From NCBI RefSeq assembly GCF_001939075.1, contig NZ_MPTA01000001.1:868001-932000 (forward strand): 64,000 bases of DNA, written 5' to 3'. Positions 34,665-44,298 of this stretch are shown here, piece by piece; the stretch's first letter is position 1, and every line of letters starts with the position of its first letter. Below the pieces are notes generated by a model. It did not search any database. It was not told where the DNA came from and worked only from the letters and a program-made list of their open reading frames with translations. The stretch comes from Paenisporosarcina indica. GTDB taxonomy: Bacteria > Bacillota > Bacilli > Bacillales_A > Planococcaceae. A program made the position numbers and the translations under genes.

Positions 34665-37283
34665 TTATGAACTTTCTTTCAACAGTTGGTATGGCAAGGT
34701 TTTCAGTGCTTTGATTGTTGGAATCAGAGCTCCAATGACACCAATCAGAATAGGAATGCCAATCGTCATCAACAATACCGTCAATGAGTCCCAAGGGAAA
34801 ATATCATACATAAAGCCGATATAGCACATGGAAAAGATTACCCCAAGAAGACCCGCTAAAAATCCGATAATAGCGCCTTCCATGATAATCGTGCTGCCAA
34901 CGGTGCCATTTTTCCAGCCGACGGATTTGAACAAGGCTAGTTCATCTTGTCGTTCCATGACATTCTGCCATAACATTTCCGCAGTCGTCAGCGCACCGAC
35001 CAACAGTGCTGCGGAAATAATGAAGTAATGCGATTGATTGATTTCTACTGCTACAAATTCCCCCAGATACGATGTGAACAGAATGCCATCCAAGCGGATT
35101 GTGACAAACAAATAAAATGATAAAAGAGTGGAAGGGATAGCAATTGCCAGGATAGACAATATGTTTCTGCCCGGCCGTTGAATAATATGGTTCATGACAA
35201 ATCCACCCAAGAAGTTATTGCTCATGATTCGCTTCGATTGGCGGTTGATTTCCCCATTCTTAATTCCCTGGTAAGGTTGGATTCGCCCAACCTGAATCAG
35301 TGGTAATAAAATCCCTAAACAGTAGATAACTACTGCGGTAGCGCTAATAAGACCGATTTTCATCACATTGAAAGTCTGACCATTGGCTACTAGCAATAAC
35401 TCGACGATGACCGCGGTAATGATAATAATCAATACGAAAAAAACAGATTCCATGATGATTATTTTCCTCAGCATGCTGGTTTTCCAACCGAGCGAAAGAA
35501 AGATGCTGTATTCACGCTTTCTCGTCAGATAGGAAACATAGGTAGTCGCCAAGATGTACATTGCTCCAATCAACAGGACCGCTAACAATACACTCGAGTA
35601 ACCTAAAGAAGTTTCCCGAAAAATCGTGATGGCTGCACCGACGTGAATCCACGGCTGCTCGATCCACCCCAGTGATGCCCCTCCTTCTTTCACTTCAATA
35701 ATCGTTGATTGCGGTGAAGATCCACGGGTTATGAAGACGTCCAAACCGGTCATTTCTTCGATTTCAGCTTTCAGCTCATCCAGTTTTTGTTGCGCGGATT
35801 CGCCCATTTCCTCGATATCTGCTACTTTTACCCGAATAGAGGAAATGCTGTTGCCCCCGGTAATCTCTTCGGCAGCTTCCACTGTCGTCAGAAGGTTCGG
35901 TGGACTCGTCAGCAATCCGGTTGGTCCTGGTGCACCTTCAAACTGACCTGGCGGATTGAGCGGTTCATTGTCGGGACCAAGAACGATATCCGCAGTCGCC
36001 GGGCGGTAAGTCTCAAGCGGCAATTCCGTTAAAGAATCATTGCTGAATACCAGCTCATCCGGCGAGTAGGTCCCAATAACGTTTAATTTCACCATAGGCA
36101 GTAGAGGAACCCCCATGTCATTAGTTTCATGTGGTCTCAACTTTGCATCACGGAAACCTGATTTAGGCAAGCTACCCTCGAATATTTTATTTTCCAATTT
36201 AATAGGACGCTCGGAAACTGCAAAACTATTAGACCATCTACTTGGAAATGGACTATTCACTTCCTCGTAGTCCAGCGAACTAGATATGAATGTTAGACCG
36301 GTTCCATTAACTGAGACAGACGGATCGGAATCTGGATGTTGGAGTTTATTGAATACCATGTCCTCAAACTGTGTGCCAGATAATTCGAACAAATCTAGTT
36401 CTGTAACTTCAACTTCCTGTAAATACGAATAACCTCCCTCATCTATGACCTGATTAACAGTATTCTCCTGTTCTTCCGGGGTTTCAAAAGGGAGGGCTAG
36501 TTTACCTAATGTGATTTCGAATTTACTGTTTGAAAAGCTCTGTTCGTTTAACAGGATAGGAATCTCAAATATGCTTTTCTCTGAATGCGGAACATCTCCT
36601 TGCAGCAATATCCCACTTCTGTCAGACACTGAAGCCTTATCATCCCGTTGGAAATAACGACTAGTGTTTGATAATGTTGTTGCCTGGTCTAATCCCACTA
36701 GCTTGGCTTCCTCTTCAGGATCAATTCCTACGACTAATTGAGACTGCCTTAATGACACCGTCCCGTTATCGCCCGAGCCAAAACCAATACCTCCCTCGGA
36801 ATAAATGATCTCGCCTGTTGTAAACGAGTCAAAATGCTGTAATGTCTTTTCAGAAAATCCATCATTATAAGTTTCTGTAATAGTATATTGATAAATGCCT
36901 TTATTTTTAATTTCCGACTTATATTTCTCGTTCATATTTAAACTGAACGGCATATAACCTAATATTGAAACTGGAGCAGCTATTGCAATATCATTTAGTG
37001 ATTTAATCTGTTTATATTGGTCGTATGATATGCCACCGTTAATTCCATTTAAATAATTTGGTTCAACTAGTTGTTCTTCGTTGAAGATTGAGCCAGGCGG
37101 TGTAACGACTAAATCGTATGCACTTTCCCATTTTTTTTGCAGATTATTATTGACAGTTCCTTTCGTTGTTTCAGTCAAATTAAATAGATAAATCAGCACA
37201 CCGCTTATTAGCGCGACACCGATAAGCGATAACAGGAAACGCTCCTTATTGCGAACCCATTGTTTTAGCATAAAGGAGATCAT
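34665..37283 (-). CDS. ABC transporter permease, FtsX/MacB-like
   Basis: 872 residues. One N-terminal helix (FLLSLIGVALISGVLIYLF), a large extracellular region of about 520 residues, then helices near 560-690 and a second FtsX-like four-helix unit at the end (SHYFIISAALLVGALTTAEM, ...IPILIGVIGALIPTIKAL). The doubled FtsX layout fits MacB/YtrF-type permeases that work mechanically on outside substrates or export peptides/lipids. Overlaps the ATPase gene by ATGA; last of a four-gene operon. Confidence 0.85.
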   Translation of the reverse strand: MISFMLKQWVRNKERFLLSLIGVALISGVLIYLFNLTETTKGTVNNNLQKKWESAYDLVVTPPGSIFNEEQLVEPNYLNGINGGISYDQYKQIKSLNDIAIAAPVSILGYMPFSLNMNEKYKSEIKNKGIYQYTITETYNDGFSEKTLQHFDSFTTGEIIYSEGGIGFGSGDNGTVSLRQSQLVVGIDPEEEAKLVGLDQATTLSNTSRYFQRDDKASVSDRSGILLQGDVPHSEKSIFEIPILLNEQSFSNSKFEITLGKLALPFETPEEQENTVNQVIDEGGYSYLQEVEVTELDLFELSGTQFEDMVFNKLQHPDSDPSVSVNGTGLTFISSSLDYEEVNSPFPSRWSNSFAVSERPIKLENKIFEGSLPKSGFRDAKLRPHETNDMGVPLLPMVKLNVIGTYSPDELVFSNDSLTELPLETYRPATADIVLGPDNEPLNPPGQFEGAPGPTGLLTSPPNLLTTVEAAEEITGGNSISSIRVKVADIEEMGESAQQKLDELKAEIEEMTGLDVFITRGSSPQSTIIEVKEGGASLGWIEQPWIHVGAAITIFRETSLGYSSVLLAVLLIGAMYILATTYVSYLTRKREYSIFLSLGWKTSMLRKIIIMESVFFVLIIIITAVIVELLLVANGQTFNVMKIGLISATAVVIYCLGILLPLIQVGRIQPYQGIKNGEINRQSKRIMSNNFLGGFVMNHIIQRPGRNILSILAIAIPSTLLSFYLFVTIRLDGILFTSYLGEFVAVEINQSHYFIISAALLVGALTTAEMLWQNVMERQDELALFKSVGWKNGTVGSTIIMEGAIIGFLAGLLGVIFSMCYIGFMYDIFPWDSLTVLLMTIGIPILIGVIGALIPTIKALKTLPYQLLKESS

Positions 37284-37972
37284 ACGGTCGTTCTCCTCTC
37301 ATCCGATATGATTTCGCCATCCTGAATCTGTATCTGGCGATCCATTTTCTTAGCGAGTTGCATATCATGCGTGACGATGATCAGCCCACAACCCGCCTCT
37401 TCGTTAAGCTCCAGCAAGAGGGAGAGTATTGTTTCACCTGTTCCTGTATCTAGATTCCCAGTTGGCTCATCCGCCAAAATCCACGCTGGATGGTTGATCA
37501 GCGCCCTGGCGATGGCGACGCGTTGCTGTTGGCCACCGGACAGCTGGGAGGGTAGTTTATGTAAATGATCTTTTAAGCCAACCCGTTCCAAGAGAGAAAC
37601 TGCCCGTTCTTTCTTATTGAAGTCCACTTTCCGCATCAAGAGGGGGCTTAACACATTTTCGAGAACCGTCAGCGAAGCGACCAGATGATATTGCTGAAAG
37701 ATGAAGCCAATGTCATTGAATCGCACCTCCGATAATTCCCCCGTTTTCATTCTCGAAACATCCCTTTCTCCTAAAAAAAACGAACCGCTCGTCGGTCTGT
37801 CCAGCGTTCCGATGATGCTGAGCAGGGTCGATTTGCCGGATCCTGATGTCCCTACAATCGCAATGGATTCACCGGAACGGAGCTTAAGCGTTATATCTTT
37901 CAGCACCTGATTTTTAGTCCCACCTGTTTGGAATGTTTTTGACAATCTATCTAATGTAATTGGAATGCTCAT
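37280..37972 (-). CDS. ABC transporter ATP-binding protein, MacB/LolD-like
   Basis: 230 residues. Walker [10 protein letters not shown] (residues ~42-50), Q-loop FIFQQYHLV, signature [15 protein letters not shown], Walker [13 protein letters not shown] and the H-loop IIVTHD. It powers the FtsX-like permease encoded downstream. Starts overlap with both neighbours (ATGA on each side), so the four genes are translationally coupled. Confidence 0.95.
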   Translation of the reverse strand: MSIPITLDRLSKTFQTGGTKNQVLKDITLKLRSGESIAIVGTSGSGKSTLLSIIGTLDRPTSGSFFLGERDVSRMKTGELSEVRFNDIGFIFQQYHLVASLTVLENVLSPLLMRKVDFNKKERAVSLLERVGLKDHLHKLPSQLSGGQQQRVAIARALINHPAWILADEPTGNLDTGTGETILSLLLELNEEAGCGLIIVTHDMQLAKKMDRQIQIQDGEIISDERRTTV

Positions 37973-38727
37973 TTTGGTCTCCCTTCGTATTCTATCATTT
38001 TGGAAAAGTCAATTCCCTCTGTAATTTTCTCAAGAATCCGCTGTACCTCCACCAAGGTAATGATGTCCGCGTTCCCAGAAACGAAGAAAGCGAGTTTTCC
38101 TTTGCTGAAAAATCCGATATTCTTGTCTCCGTCGTTTTGGAGATAAAACGTCGTATCATTGGCTTTTACGATTTCTTTAGTTTCAGGCTGTTGCATCTGC
38201 TCCTCTAACCATGCTGGAGAGCCGGAACTCGTGTGCCACTGTTCAATGATAAGATGAGCTGAGGAATCAGCACCGGATGTGTAACGATACCGCATGAAGG
38301 TATCTTCACCATTGCTTTTGGGGAATCTGACGGGTCCACGGAAATCAGATAGGAACTCTTCATCTTCTAAATACACCAGCCCTATAAAATCCGGCACCTT
38401 GAGTTCTGATGCATGAATGTTTTTCCACACTGGACTGATTGATGTTCCTTCCGGCAAACTACTATCCGCGTCTTCCCATCTCTCACCGGCAGTCTGTTGC
38501 CAGCCAATGGCATCACCATCCACTAGATAATCATGTAAATACAGGCAGCCGACTCCAAGAAAGGCCGAAGTAAAAATCACAGTCAGCGTCTGAGGAATCC
38601 ATAAATTCCGTTTTTCCTTGGAACGTACATTTCGAAAAAGTTCTTTCATTTCTTTGTCCGTAAACCTTTTTTTCTTGTATACCGATTCATCCATCAGTTC
38701 TCGTAATTTCTCAAGTTCGCTACTCAA
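37969..38727 (-). CDS. Putative anti-sigma factor with one membrane helix
   Basis: 252 residues: a cytoplasmic part of about 40 residues (RFTDKEMKELFRNVRSKEKR), one helix (LTVIFTSAFLGVGCLYL) and an outside domain of about 185. It overlaps the sigma gene stop (TTGA), the usual arrangement of membrane anti-sigma factors. It probably senses an envelope signal that induces the transporter operon. No named domain recognised. Confidence 0.7.
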   Translation of the reverse strand: MSSELEKLRELMDESVYKKKRFTDKEMKELFRNVRSKEKRNLWIPQTLTVIFTSAFLGVGCLYLHDYLVDGDAIGWQQTAGERWEDADSSLPEGTSISPVWKNIHASELKVPDFIGLVYLEDEEFLSDFRGPVRFPKSNGEDTFMRYRYTSGADSSAHLIIEQWHTSSGSPAWLEEQMQQPETKEIVKANDTTFYLQNDGDKNIGFFSKGKLAFFVSGNADIITLVEVQRILEKITEGIDFSKMIEYEGRPK

Positions 38728-39272
38728 TTCAGGCTCTCTCCTTTCAGCAAATCTCCAAGTCGATCCCGTGCTCTTCTTAAGCGGGTTCGCACAGTATTTT
38801 CGTTAATACGGATAATTTCGCTGATCTCCTTCGTGTCCAGTTCCTCGTAGTAGTAGAGTAAAACAACTTCTCTGTACTTTATCGGAAGCGAAAAAACCGC
38901 TTCAATTAACTGGTTATTCTTTTCATTCCGCAATGCCGCTGCTTCTGGGCTATGATCTATAGTGTGAATTAATTTCACTAGGCTATTATTCAAAACTACC
39001 TTTCTTAGAAATGAACTCTTTAATATATCCTTGGAACGATTTACGGTGACCCGGTAAATCCACGCCTTGTAAGAAGAAATGTGCAAGCGATACTCATAGT
39101 TTTTAAAGCAGGTCAGTAGGACATCTTGCGCAACGTCTTGAGCTTGGTTCCAATCTTTTAAATAACTGTATGCCAGTTTCGTAATCTGGTCTCCATATGT
39201 ATAAGCGATTTCTTTCAGCCATTCTTCCCTCGCTGATTCATGCGTATCCTCATTTTGATAATCCATAAGCAT
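38724..39272 (-). CDS. ECF-type sigma factor controlling the ABC operon
   Basis: 182 residues. Region 2: YLKDWNQAQDVAQDVLLTCF; region 4: LPIKYREVVLLYYYEELDTK and NENTVRTRLRRARDRL. The ATG at 39272 is chosen because GAGGTGA is 5 bases upstream; a GTG at 39281 overlaps that site. First gene of the sigma/anti-sigma/ATPase/permease operon, so it likely activates its own transcription under cell-envelope stress or peptide exposure. Confidence 0.85.
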   Translation of the reverse strand: MLMDYQNEDTHESAREEWLKEIAYTYGDQITKLAYSYLKDWNQAQDVAQDVLLTCFKNYEYRLHISSYKAWIYRVTVNRSKDILKSSFLRKVVLNNSLVKLIHTIDHSPEAAALRNEKNNQLIEAVFSLPIKYREVVLLYYYEELDTKEISEIIRINENTVRTRLRRARDRLGDLLKGESLN

Positions 39273-39634
39273 CGAGTTCACCTCATTTCTCCCATCGTTG
39301 CGATAGAGATGGCTATGTATTGCTATCTTAAAGACGAAACAGAATATGCCCCCGGTTCAATTTTTATAAAAAATTTATTTTAATTTATTTGTGTCTTGAA
39401 TTTTCGACTCACCTGAATCTTCATCTATCAATCATTTGTGTTGAATAAAGGTGGGAAAATGCTTAACTGGTTAAAGTTCATTAATTTACTATGTCCCTTT
39501 ACTTCATGGGAATCACAATATCTTTGTTTATGTAATAATAAGGAATGCTTTTCGAAAAGTAAAAAAGAAAAGGAAACTTTTAATTAAGCTCCTTCTCTTT
39601 CAATAAATTCATATTTTGTGGACCTTTCTTGAGA

Positions 39635-39720
39635 GTAGGATATCCTGAATGGATAGCTTTCCTTTCTTCAAATATAACGTTTTTTTCTTACTCCTTGTTC
39701 AACTAAAGCACCCGTTAGTT
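39635..39720. repeat. Partial composite repeat (hairpin plus right half-site)
   Basis: ATATCCTGAATGGATAGCTTTCC hairpin followed 50 bp later by AACTAAAGCACCCGTTAGTT (39701-39720), the 3' part of the composite also seen at 15621 and 46291. The surrounding gene-free region 39273-39835 shows nothing else. Confidence 0.65.
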
Positions 39721-39835
39721 GAAGATACGACAAACGAAATTTACTTATCGCTATTAATAATTTCTTTAAACAAAATCACTTCTATAGCTATTTTTTCTTC
39801 CTCAATTATTGCCTAAGCTTATTCTACTAACCTGC

Positions 39836-39896
39836 TGTATTGGTTCAATAAGAAAAACGGCTTTATTCCTTCTTGAAGGAAAGCACCTCGTTAGTT
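39836..39896. repeat. attC-like palindromic repeat
   Basis: ACTAACCTGCTGTATTGGTTC, centre GGCTTTATTCCTTCTTGAAG, right end AAAGCACCTCGTTAGTT; 44 bp from the GNAT stop. Confidence 0.8.
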
Positions 39897-39939
39897 GAAA
39901 AAGAAAGTTTATCTTCAGGTTCGAATTTCATTAAAATAA

Positions 39940-40497
39940 TTAAAACTCTTCTATTAAGATAGAGTACATTTTTAAATCTCGATGTTTCCCTTTCACAAAT
40001 ATACCTTTTCTAATAATCCCTTCAAAAGACATTCCTGCTTTTTCCATTACTCGTGCTGAACCAATATTTTCCACATCACACCTTGCTTGAATACGAACTA
40101 AATTCATTTCTTCAAAACCGAATTTTATTATTTCCTTTGCTACTTCAGTAGCTAAACCTTTTCCCCAATAGTCTTTAGAAATAACATATCCGATTTCAGC
40201 AATTTTTTGATTTGGTTGCCACCAAACAAAATCTATAGTCCCAATAAATTTTCCGTTTTCCTTGTATTCAATTCCCCACGGTGAAACCTGCTTGTTTTCA
40301 TATTTGTTCAATACAAATTCAACAAAATCTTTTGTATCAGATTTTGTTTCGTGGGTATTCCAGGTTACATACTTAGATACTTCTTCATCTGAACCGTATA
40401 GATGCATATCTTCAATATCTTCTAAAATGACTTTTCTAAGAATAAGACGTTCTGTTTCTAATATTGGTAAATCACCATATATTTTCTCAATCTTCAT
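39940..40497 (-). CDS. GNAT N-acetyltransferase, RimJ/RimL type
   Basis: 185 residues. LETERLILRKVILEDIEDM is the RimJ/L start; motif A is EIGYVISKDYWGKGLATEVA (WGKGLA), followed by ARCDVENIGSARVMEKAGM (NxxSxRVxEKxGF pattern). It acetylates an amine on a protein N-terminus or small molecule; substrate unknown. GGAGGGG precedes the ATG. Single unit flanked by repeats. Confidence 0.85.
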   Translation of the reverse strand: MKIEKIYGDLPILETERLILRKVILEDIEDMHLYGSDEEVSKYVTWNTHETKSDTKDFVEFVLNKYENKQVSPWGIEYKENGKFIGTIDFVWWQPNQKIAEIGYVISKDYWGKGLATEVAKEIIKFGFEEMNLVRIQARCDVENIGSARVMEKAGMSFEGIIRKGIFVKGKHRDLKMYSILIEEF

Positions 40498-40574
40498 TTA
40501 ATCCCCTCCACTAATTACTTGATAAGAAACACTACTTCTATAAAGAGGTTGTCTATTCCTCCTTCTCCTTGTTG

Positions 40575-40699
40575 AACTAAACTGCTGCGTTAGTTTAAGT
40601 GTAATATTTCACAATGGATCGCCGAAATCAACTTGATGTTTTGGACGTAGAAATAGACCATCGATATGATGGTCTTGTTTAACTAAAGCACCCGTTAAT
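40575..40699. repeat. Long variant (125 bp) of the palindromic repeat
   Basis: Second copy of the 6201-6330 variant: AACTAAACTGCTGCGTTAGTTT, TTTCACAATGGATCGCCGAA, GACCATCGATATGATGGTC and AACTAAAGCACCCGTTAAT. 18 bp from the stop of a small minus-strand ORF. Confidence 0.75.
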
Positions 40700-40716
40700 A
40701 CAATAAGCAGTTTAAT

Positions 40717-40848
40717 TTAAGATTTATTTTCACTTGAAAATATTAAAAATGCACCAATCATAAAGACAAAGATAAATACTATTAAAGCAAGTCCGAAAAC
40801 ATAAGGTTTTAAGAAAATGCTTATAAGAACAAAAGGGGTCCCAACCAT
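40717..40848 (-). CDS. Short membrane ORF, probably a 3' remnant
   Basis: 43 residues: MVGTPFVLISIFLKPYVFGL, then VFIFVFMIGAFLIFSSENKS: two hydrophobic helices. No clear ribosome site, so it may be the end of a larger lost membrane protein. Its stop adjoins the long repeat variant. Confidence 0.4.
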   Translation of the reverse strand: MVGTPFVLISIFLKPYVFGLALIVFIFVFMIGAFLIFSSENKS

Positions 40849-40884
40849 TGCGGATAAGTGTTACATTCGATTGTAAGCAAATTG

Positions 40885-40908
40885 AAAAAGCTGCCCTGTA
40901 AAGGCAGC
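40885..40908 (-). terminator. Terminator-like hairpin
   Basis: Minus strand GCTGCC-tttacag-GGCAGC followed by TTTTTC, upstream of the small membrane ORF. Confidence 0.65.
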
Positions 40909-41102
40909 CGGTTATTCGACATAAGCACACATTAGATGTATAAGGGGTAGCTTCAGGAAAATGCGGATTTACAACGTTAAAATAACCATATTAAAAAGGC
41001 GAATTTTTCAACATTTATATTTGAGAAATTGGGCTTTTTTCGTTACTCCGTTAAAGCGCCATTTTATTGAGTAAGAATTTTCTTCAAATCGAGACTTATT
41101 GG

Positions 41103-41254
41103 CATATAACGTTTTCGCATTCACGAACCCTGCGAGACTTAGAACGAAGTTCTTAGGTTTGAGGGTTGTCGCCTGAATCTGGCTACCCTGCTTCTTCTCC
41201 TAGCGACTAAGGGGCTTTGAGAGTTTCGCAGCGTGAATGCTGTGTTATATGACG
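41103..41254. repeat. Unrelated 152-bp palindromic element with attC-like layout
   Basis: Ends are inverted: CATATAAC...GCATTCACG at the left and CGTGAATGC...GTTATATG at the right. Inside, ACCCTGCGAGACTTAG and TTAGGTTTGAGGGTTG fold against each other, and CTTAGAACGAAGTTCTTAG is an inner hairpin. It differs in sequence and is more G+C-rich than the common family; it lies 86 bp after the glyoxalase gene (minus strand). Confidence 0.6.
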
Positions 41255-41339
41255 TACTCGAATTCTTCGAGATACTTTCACACTGTTTTTCTGTTTCAAT
41301 TTCCACTTCAGTAAAGGCTTTTTATAAAACGTCCCTTAC

Positions 41340-41792
41340 TTATTTGTTACCGAGTTGTTCCGCCAAACCGATTAGAAGTCCTTCGGTTCCACGAATATAG
41401 CAGAGCCGATACGAGTCCTCGTACTGAACCACTTCGCCAACGAGCTGAGCACCATACTTAGTGAGTCTGGATACCATTTCGTCATTGTCTTCAACGGTGA
41501 ACATGACGCGTAGATAACCGAGGGCATTTACAGGAGCAGTCCGGTGATCTGATATAGTAGGTGGGGTGAGAAATCGCGAAAGTTCAAGTCGGCTGTGGCC
41601 ATCTGGGGTAACCATCATAGCAATCTCTACGCACTGAGAACCCAATCCGGTTACGCGACCAGCCCATTCACCTTCGACAGTGGCTCGCCCTTCGAGGTTC
41701 AAGCCAATCTCCTCGAAGAAAGAGATTGCGTCATCAATGGATTCTACAACGATGCCGACATTATCCATTCTTAGTAATTTGTTTTTTTTCAC
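41340..41792 (-). CDS. Glyoxalase/VOC-family protein
   Basis: 150 residues of the vicinal-oxygen-chelate fold: MDNVGIVVESIDDAISFFEE at the start, VTPDGHSRLELSRFLTPP in the middle and RGTEGLLIGLAEQLG (GxxLGLxE-like end) at the C-terminus. No specific substrate. GTG start behind AAGGAG. More G+C-rich than its neighbours and paired with the foreign palindromic element downstream, both hinting at transfer. Confidence 0.8.
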   Translation of the reverse strand: MKKNKLLRMDNVGIVVESIDDAISFFEEIGLNLEGRATVEGEWAGRVTGLGSQCVEIAMMVTPDGHSRLELSRFLTPPTISDHRTAPVNALGYLRVMFTVEDNDEMVSRLTKYGAQLVGEVVQYEDSYRLCYIRGTEGLLIGLAEQLGNK

Positions 41793-42148
41793 AGTTTTAT
41801 CTCCTTATGTGTAAAAATTTATATCTGATCATCTTCATAATTATTCTATAAAAAAGTTACAAATTCCTTCCTAACAAAAAACACCTTGTCACAGTTCATG
41901 TTAACAAAGGAAAGTCACAGTATAGGAAAATGTAAAATTGGGTTTTCGGGTATTTGTTAACGAACAACACTTCGTAAACCCTCTACTCTTGGAATATTCG
42001 CGAACCTTATTTCGTGTATGTCATCATGTTCCAATAGTTTCAAAAATTCGATACCGTAGTTGCTATTCGATAAAACAACTTCAACTTCCCCACAAAATAT
42101 TCCTGTCCTGTACTCCATTAAATGGCCTATTAATGGAATAAGGAACGA

Positions 42149-42230
42149 TTATTGTTTCCCTTCCGACAGCTTTCTATATAATGAAGCCCTAGAAACATTT
42201 GTAATTTCACAAATTAGCCCTCCGAATAAT
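42149..42230 (-). pseudogene. C-terminal remnant of a serine resolvase
   Basis: Minus strand reads ICEITNVSRASLYRKLSEGK then stop: the C-terminal helix-turn-helix end of a Tn3/Hin-type serine recombinase. Everything upstream is missing. Most of the gap 41793-42533 is otherwise unassigned. Confidence 0.6.
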
Positions 42231-42383
42231 AGGTTATAAATTTAAAATAGGCAGATAATTCTGAGTCATAAAAATCCTAAAGGCTGTAAATTAATCTAAA
42301 GTACCGTTAGTTAAATAACCTCTTCATACTGGTATGTCATAGTCTAATCTGATTACTGTCGAAATAAACTTCGTAAAAATACC

Positions 42384-42430
42384 CAAAAAAGAGAAAAGAC
42401 GCTTTTTATAGCATACTTTCTCTTTTTATA
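42384..42430. terminator. Bidirectional terminator-like hairpin
   Basis: AAAAAAGAGAAA...TTTCTCTTTTTA with about 20 nt between the arms, after the DinB gene 42534-43037 on the minus strand. Confidence 0.5.
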
Positions 42431-42533
42431 TTGCACTCTTTCTTACTTATGTTAATCTTATTTCTCTTTCTGCATCTTCCGATATGCGGTCATATGTCAA
42501 CAAAAGATATTTAAGCGTTTTCCAAATATTCGT

Positions 42534-43037
42534 TTATACCCAAAGTTTTTGATCTAATTCATACTTCTGACGCAGATGATGACGAAAATGCATTCCAACA
42601 AGATCAAACCACTCCTGTGCATTCAACCATCCAAAGCCTCCATGTTCATCTTTGTAATTTGGGTTTATATCATTTACTTTCAATTTCAATTCTTTCATTC
42701 TTTTCATAAGTAGATCGAGCTCCAGCAAAATGTCCTCTTTAATTTTTGTATTATCCGGTGGGGTATCCAGTTCATCAGGTAATTTGATTTTAATTGGTGG
42801 GAATCCTCCAATATTGAATAAATATTCGCCAAACTCCGTCTTCTTTCCATTGTTTTGCTCTCCAGCAATTGTCGCACAAGCTTCAACACTATCCAAATAT
42901 TCATGAGCTACGATAATTAAATGGTCATACATTTGACTGATAGACCATACTCCTTGATCAGGTATGTGCCTTAGTTGCTCAAGTGAATATTCTTCTAAAA
43001 AGCCTTTGTATATTTCAATCAATTTCAGAACACTCAT
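42534..43037 (-). CDS. DinB-family protein
   Basis: 167 residues from ATG 43037, which has AAAAGGAGG upstream; the frame is open further but without a site. DQGVWSISQMYDHLIIVAHE and WFDLVGMHFRHHLRQKYEL carry the His residues of the DinB metal site. Thiol transferase or damage-related role inferred from the family. Monocistronic. Confidence 0.75.
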   Translation of the reverse strand: MSVLKLIEIYKGFLEEYSLEQLRHIPDQGVWSISQMYDHLIIVAHEYLDSVEACATIAGEQNNGKKTEFGEYLFNIGGFPPIKIKLPDELDTPPDNTKIKEDILLELDLLMKRMKELKLKVNDINPNYKDEHGGFGWLNAQEWFDLVGMHFRHHLRQKYELDQKLWV

Positions 43038-43217
43038 GTAAAAATCCTCCTTTTTAAATGATTGTTTAATTACATTGTCCTTAAATCTGCACATCTGTTC
43101 ATAGATTAAAAAAAGTACTACAAGCACTTCTCCTTAAAAAACGCATCTAATTGTGGAATTAAATAGAGGTGTTATATCTAAAAACATTTTCACTTATTTT
43201 TGCCACTATTAACTTAA

Positions 43218-43658
43218 TTATTTTGGGTTAAAGATACCTTTTCCAGATTGCATATCTATTGGCAATGATGAATGCTCGTGAGTTATAAGCCAAGACTCAT
43301 TTACTTTTTTCAAGCCAAATGTGAAACGGTTGGTCATTTGTCGAAGTTTATCTTCTGTATTTTCTCTGAAAGCAGCGAAAGTCACAGCACAATGCACGAA
43401 TGCAACATTCGTATTTTCCTCAATAGTTAAATCCATAAAATCTACTTTTAGTAAATATCTGTCTTCATTCAAACCATTAAACCACTCTGTCACACTATCT
43501 TTCCATAAAGAGATACCCTTACACTCCCAGTTCCCCCAGCAATCATAAATGTGTACATCTTCGGCATAGATTGATAGGAATTTTTCAGTATCTAGTTCAA
43601 AAATGGCACACTTGTAAATTTCAAGAACGTCCTGAACTAACCTCGTTTCATTCGTCAT
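43218..43658 (-). CDS. SnoaL/NTF2-like protein
   Basis: 146 residues with the cone-shaped NTF2 pattern: LEIYKCAIFELDTEKFLSIY, AEDVHIYDCWGNWECKG, FVHCAVTFAAF and ESWLITHEHSSLPID. Such proteins act as isomerases, ketosteroid-type enzymes or unknown stress factors. AAGGAG precedes the ATG. Monocistronic. Confidence 0.75.
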   Translation of the reverse strand: MTNETRLVQDVLEIYKCAIFELDTEKFLSIYAEDVHIYDCWGNWECKGISLWKDSVTEWFNGLNEDRYLLKVDFMDLTIEENTNVAFVHCAVTFAAFRENTEDKLRQMTNRFTFGLKKVNESWLITHEHSSLPIDMQSGKGIFNPK

Positions 43659-43838
43659 AAAAATCAGCTCCTTGATAAAAATTTAATTCTTTTCGAGAGG
43701 CATTAAAATATCTACACTTTATTTAGTGCCTCTGTTTCCCACTAAATTGAACGTCTATTTTTGTAGTTCCTCACTTTTTATAAGCTTTAAACTATGGATC
43801 ACCACGAGAGGTTCTCCACCTTTGATTTTTAGGGTAAA

Positions 43839-44213
43839 TTATTTATCGTTCTTAAAGTAATGAACAGGGCGAATCTCGATGCGCCACCCAAACTCTTCTC
43901 CTTTGTTTACTTGTGTTGTCGGATGAATAGAGGCTATTTGGATCGCCTCATCCATGTTCTCAGCTTCAAAAATGAATATGCTGCCAATCAACTCTTTCGT
44001 TTCTGTATACGGACCATCTGTTACGATTACCTTACCATCCACACGGCGCAAGTTTTTGATCTCTGACTCTAGACCTGCATCGAGTAGCACCCTACCGCCT
44101 TGATAAAATTTCTCAGTATGCGGCTGGCATTCATCCATCACAGCCTCAATCTCTGCTCTTGGTCGTGCATGCATTTTTTCAGAGTTATAATAGCCCATAC
44201 ATAAAAATATCAT
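43839..44213 (-). CDS. YCII/DGPF-family protein, partner of an ECF42-like sigma
   Basis: 124 residues. The family motif is visible: YQGGRVLLDAGLESEIKNLR, then VTDGPYTETKELIGSIFIFE and AIQIASIHPTT. The ATG at 44213 is chosen from AGGAG at 8 bases; an ATG two codons earlier is also possible. It follows the sigma gene 44299-45552 by 85 bp; DGPF/YCII genes are the standard neighbours of ECF42 sigma factors. Confidence 0.85.
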   Translation of the reverse strand: MIFLCMGYYNSEKMHARPRAEIEAVMDECQPHTEKFYQGGRVLLDAGLESEIKNLRRVDGKVIVTDGPYTETKELIGSIFIFEAENMDEAIQIASIHPTTQVNKGEEFGWRIEIRPVHYFKNDK

Positions 44214-44298
44214 TATCATCTCTCCTAAATCATTCAAATTTTTGTATCTATTAATACAACGAACAGCAAACCAAAAAATAGACAAAACTAATATTTTT

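Noticed and set aside
40730-40930. 66-residue minus-strand ORF
   Set aside because: A different frame (40717-40848) gives a typical membrane-helix sequence with its stop at the repeat; this one is its shadow and includes a terminator.
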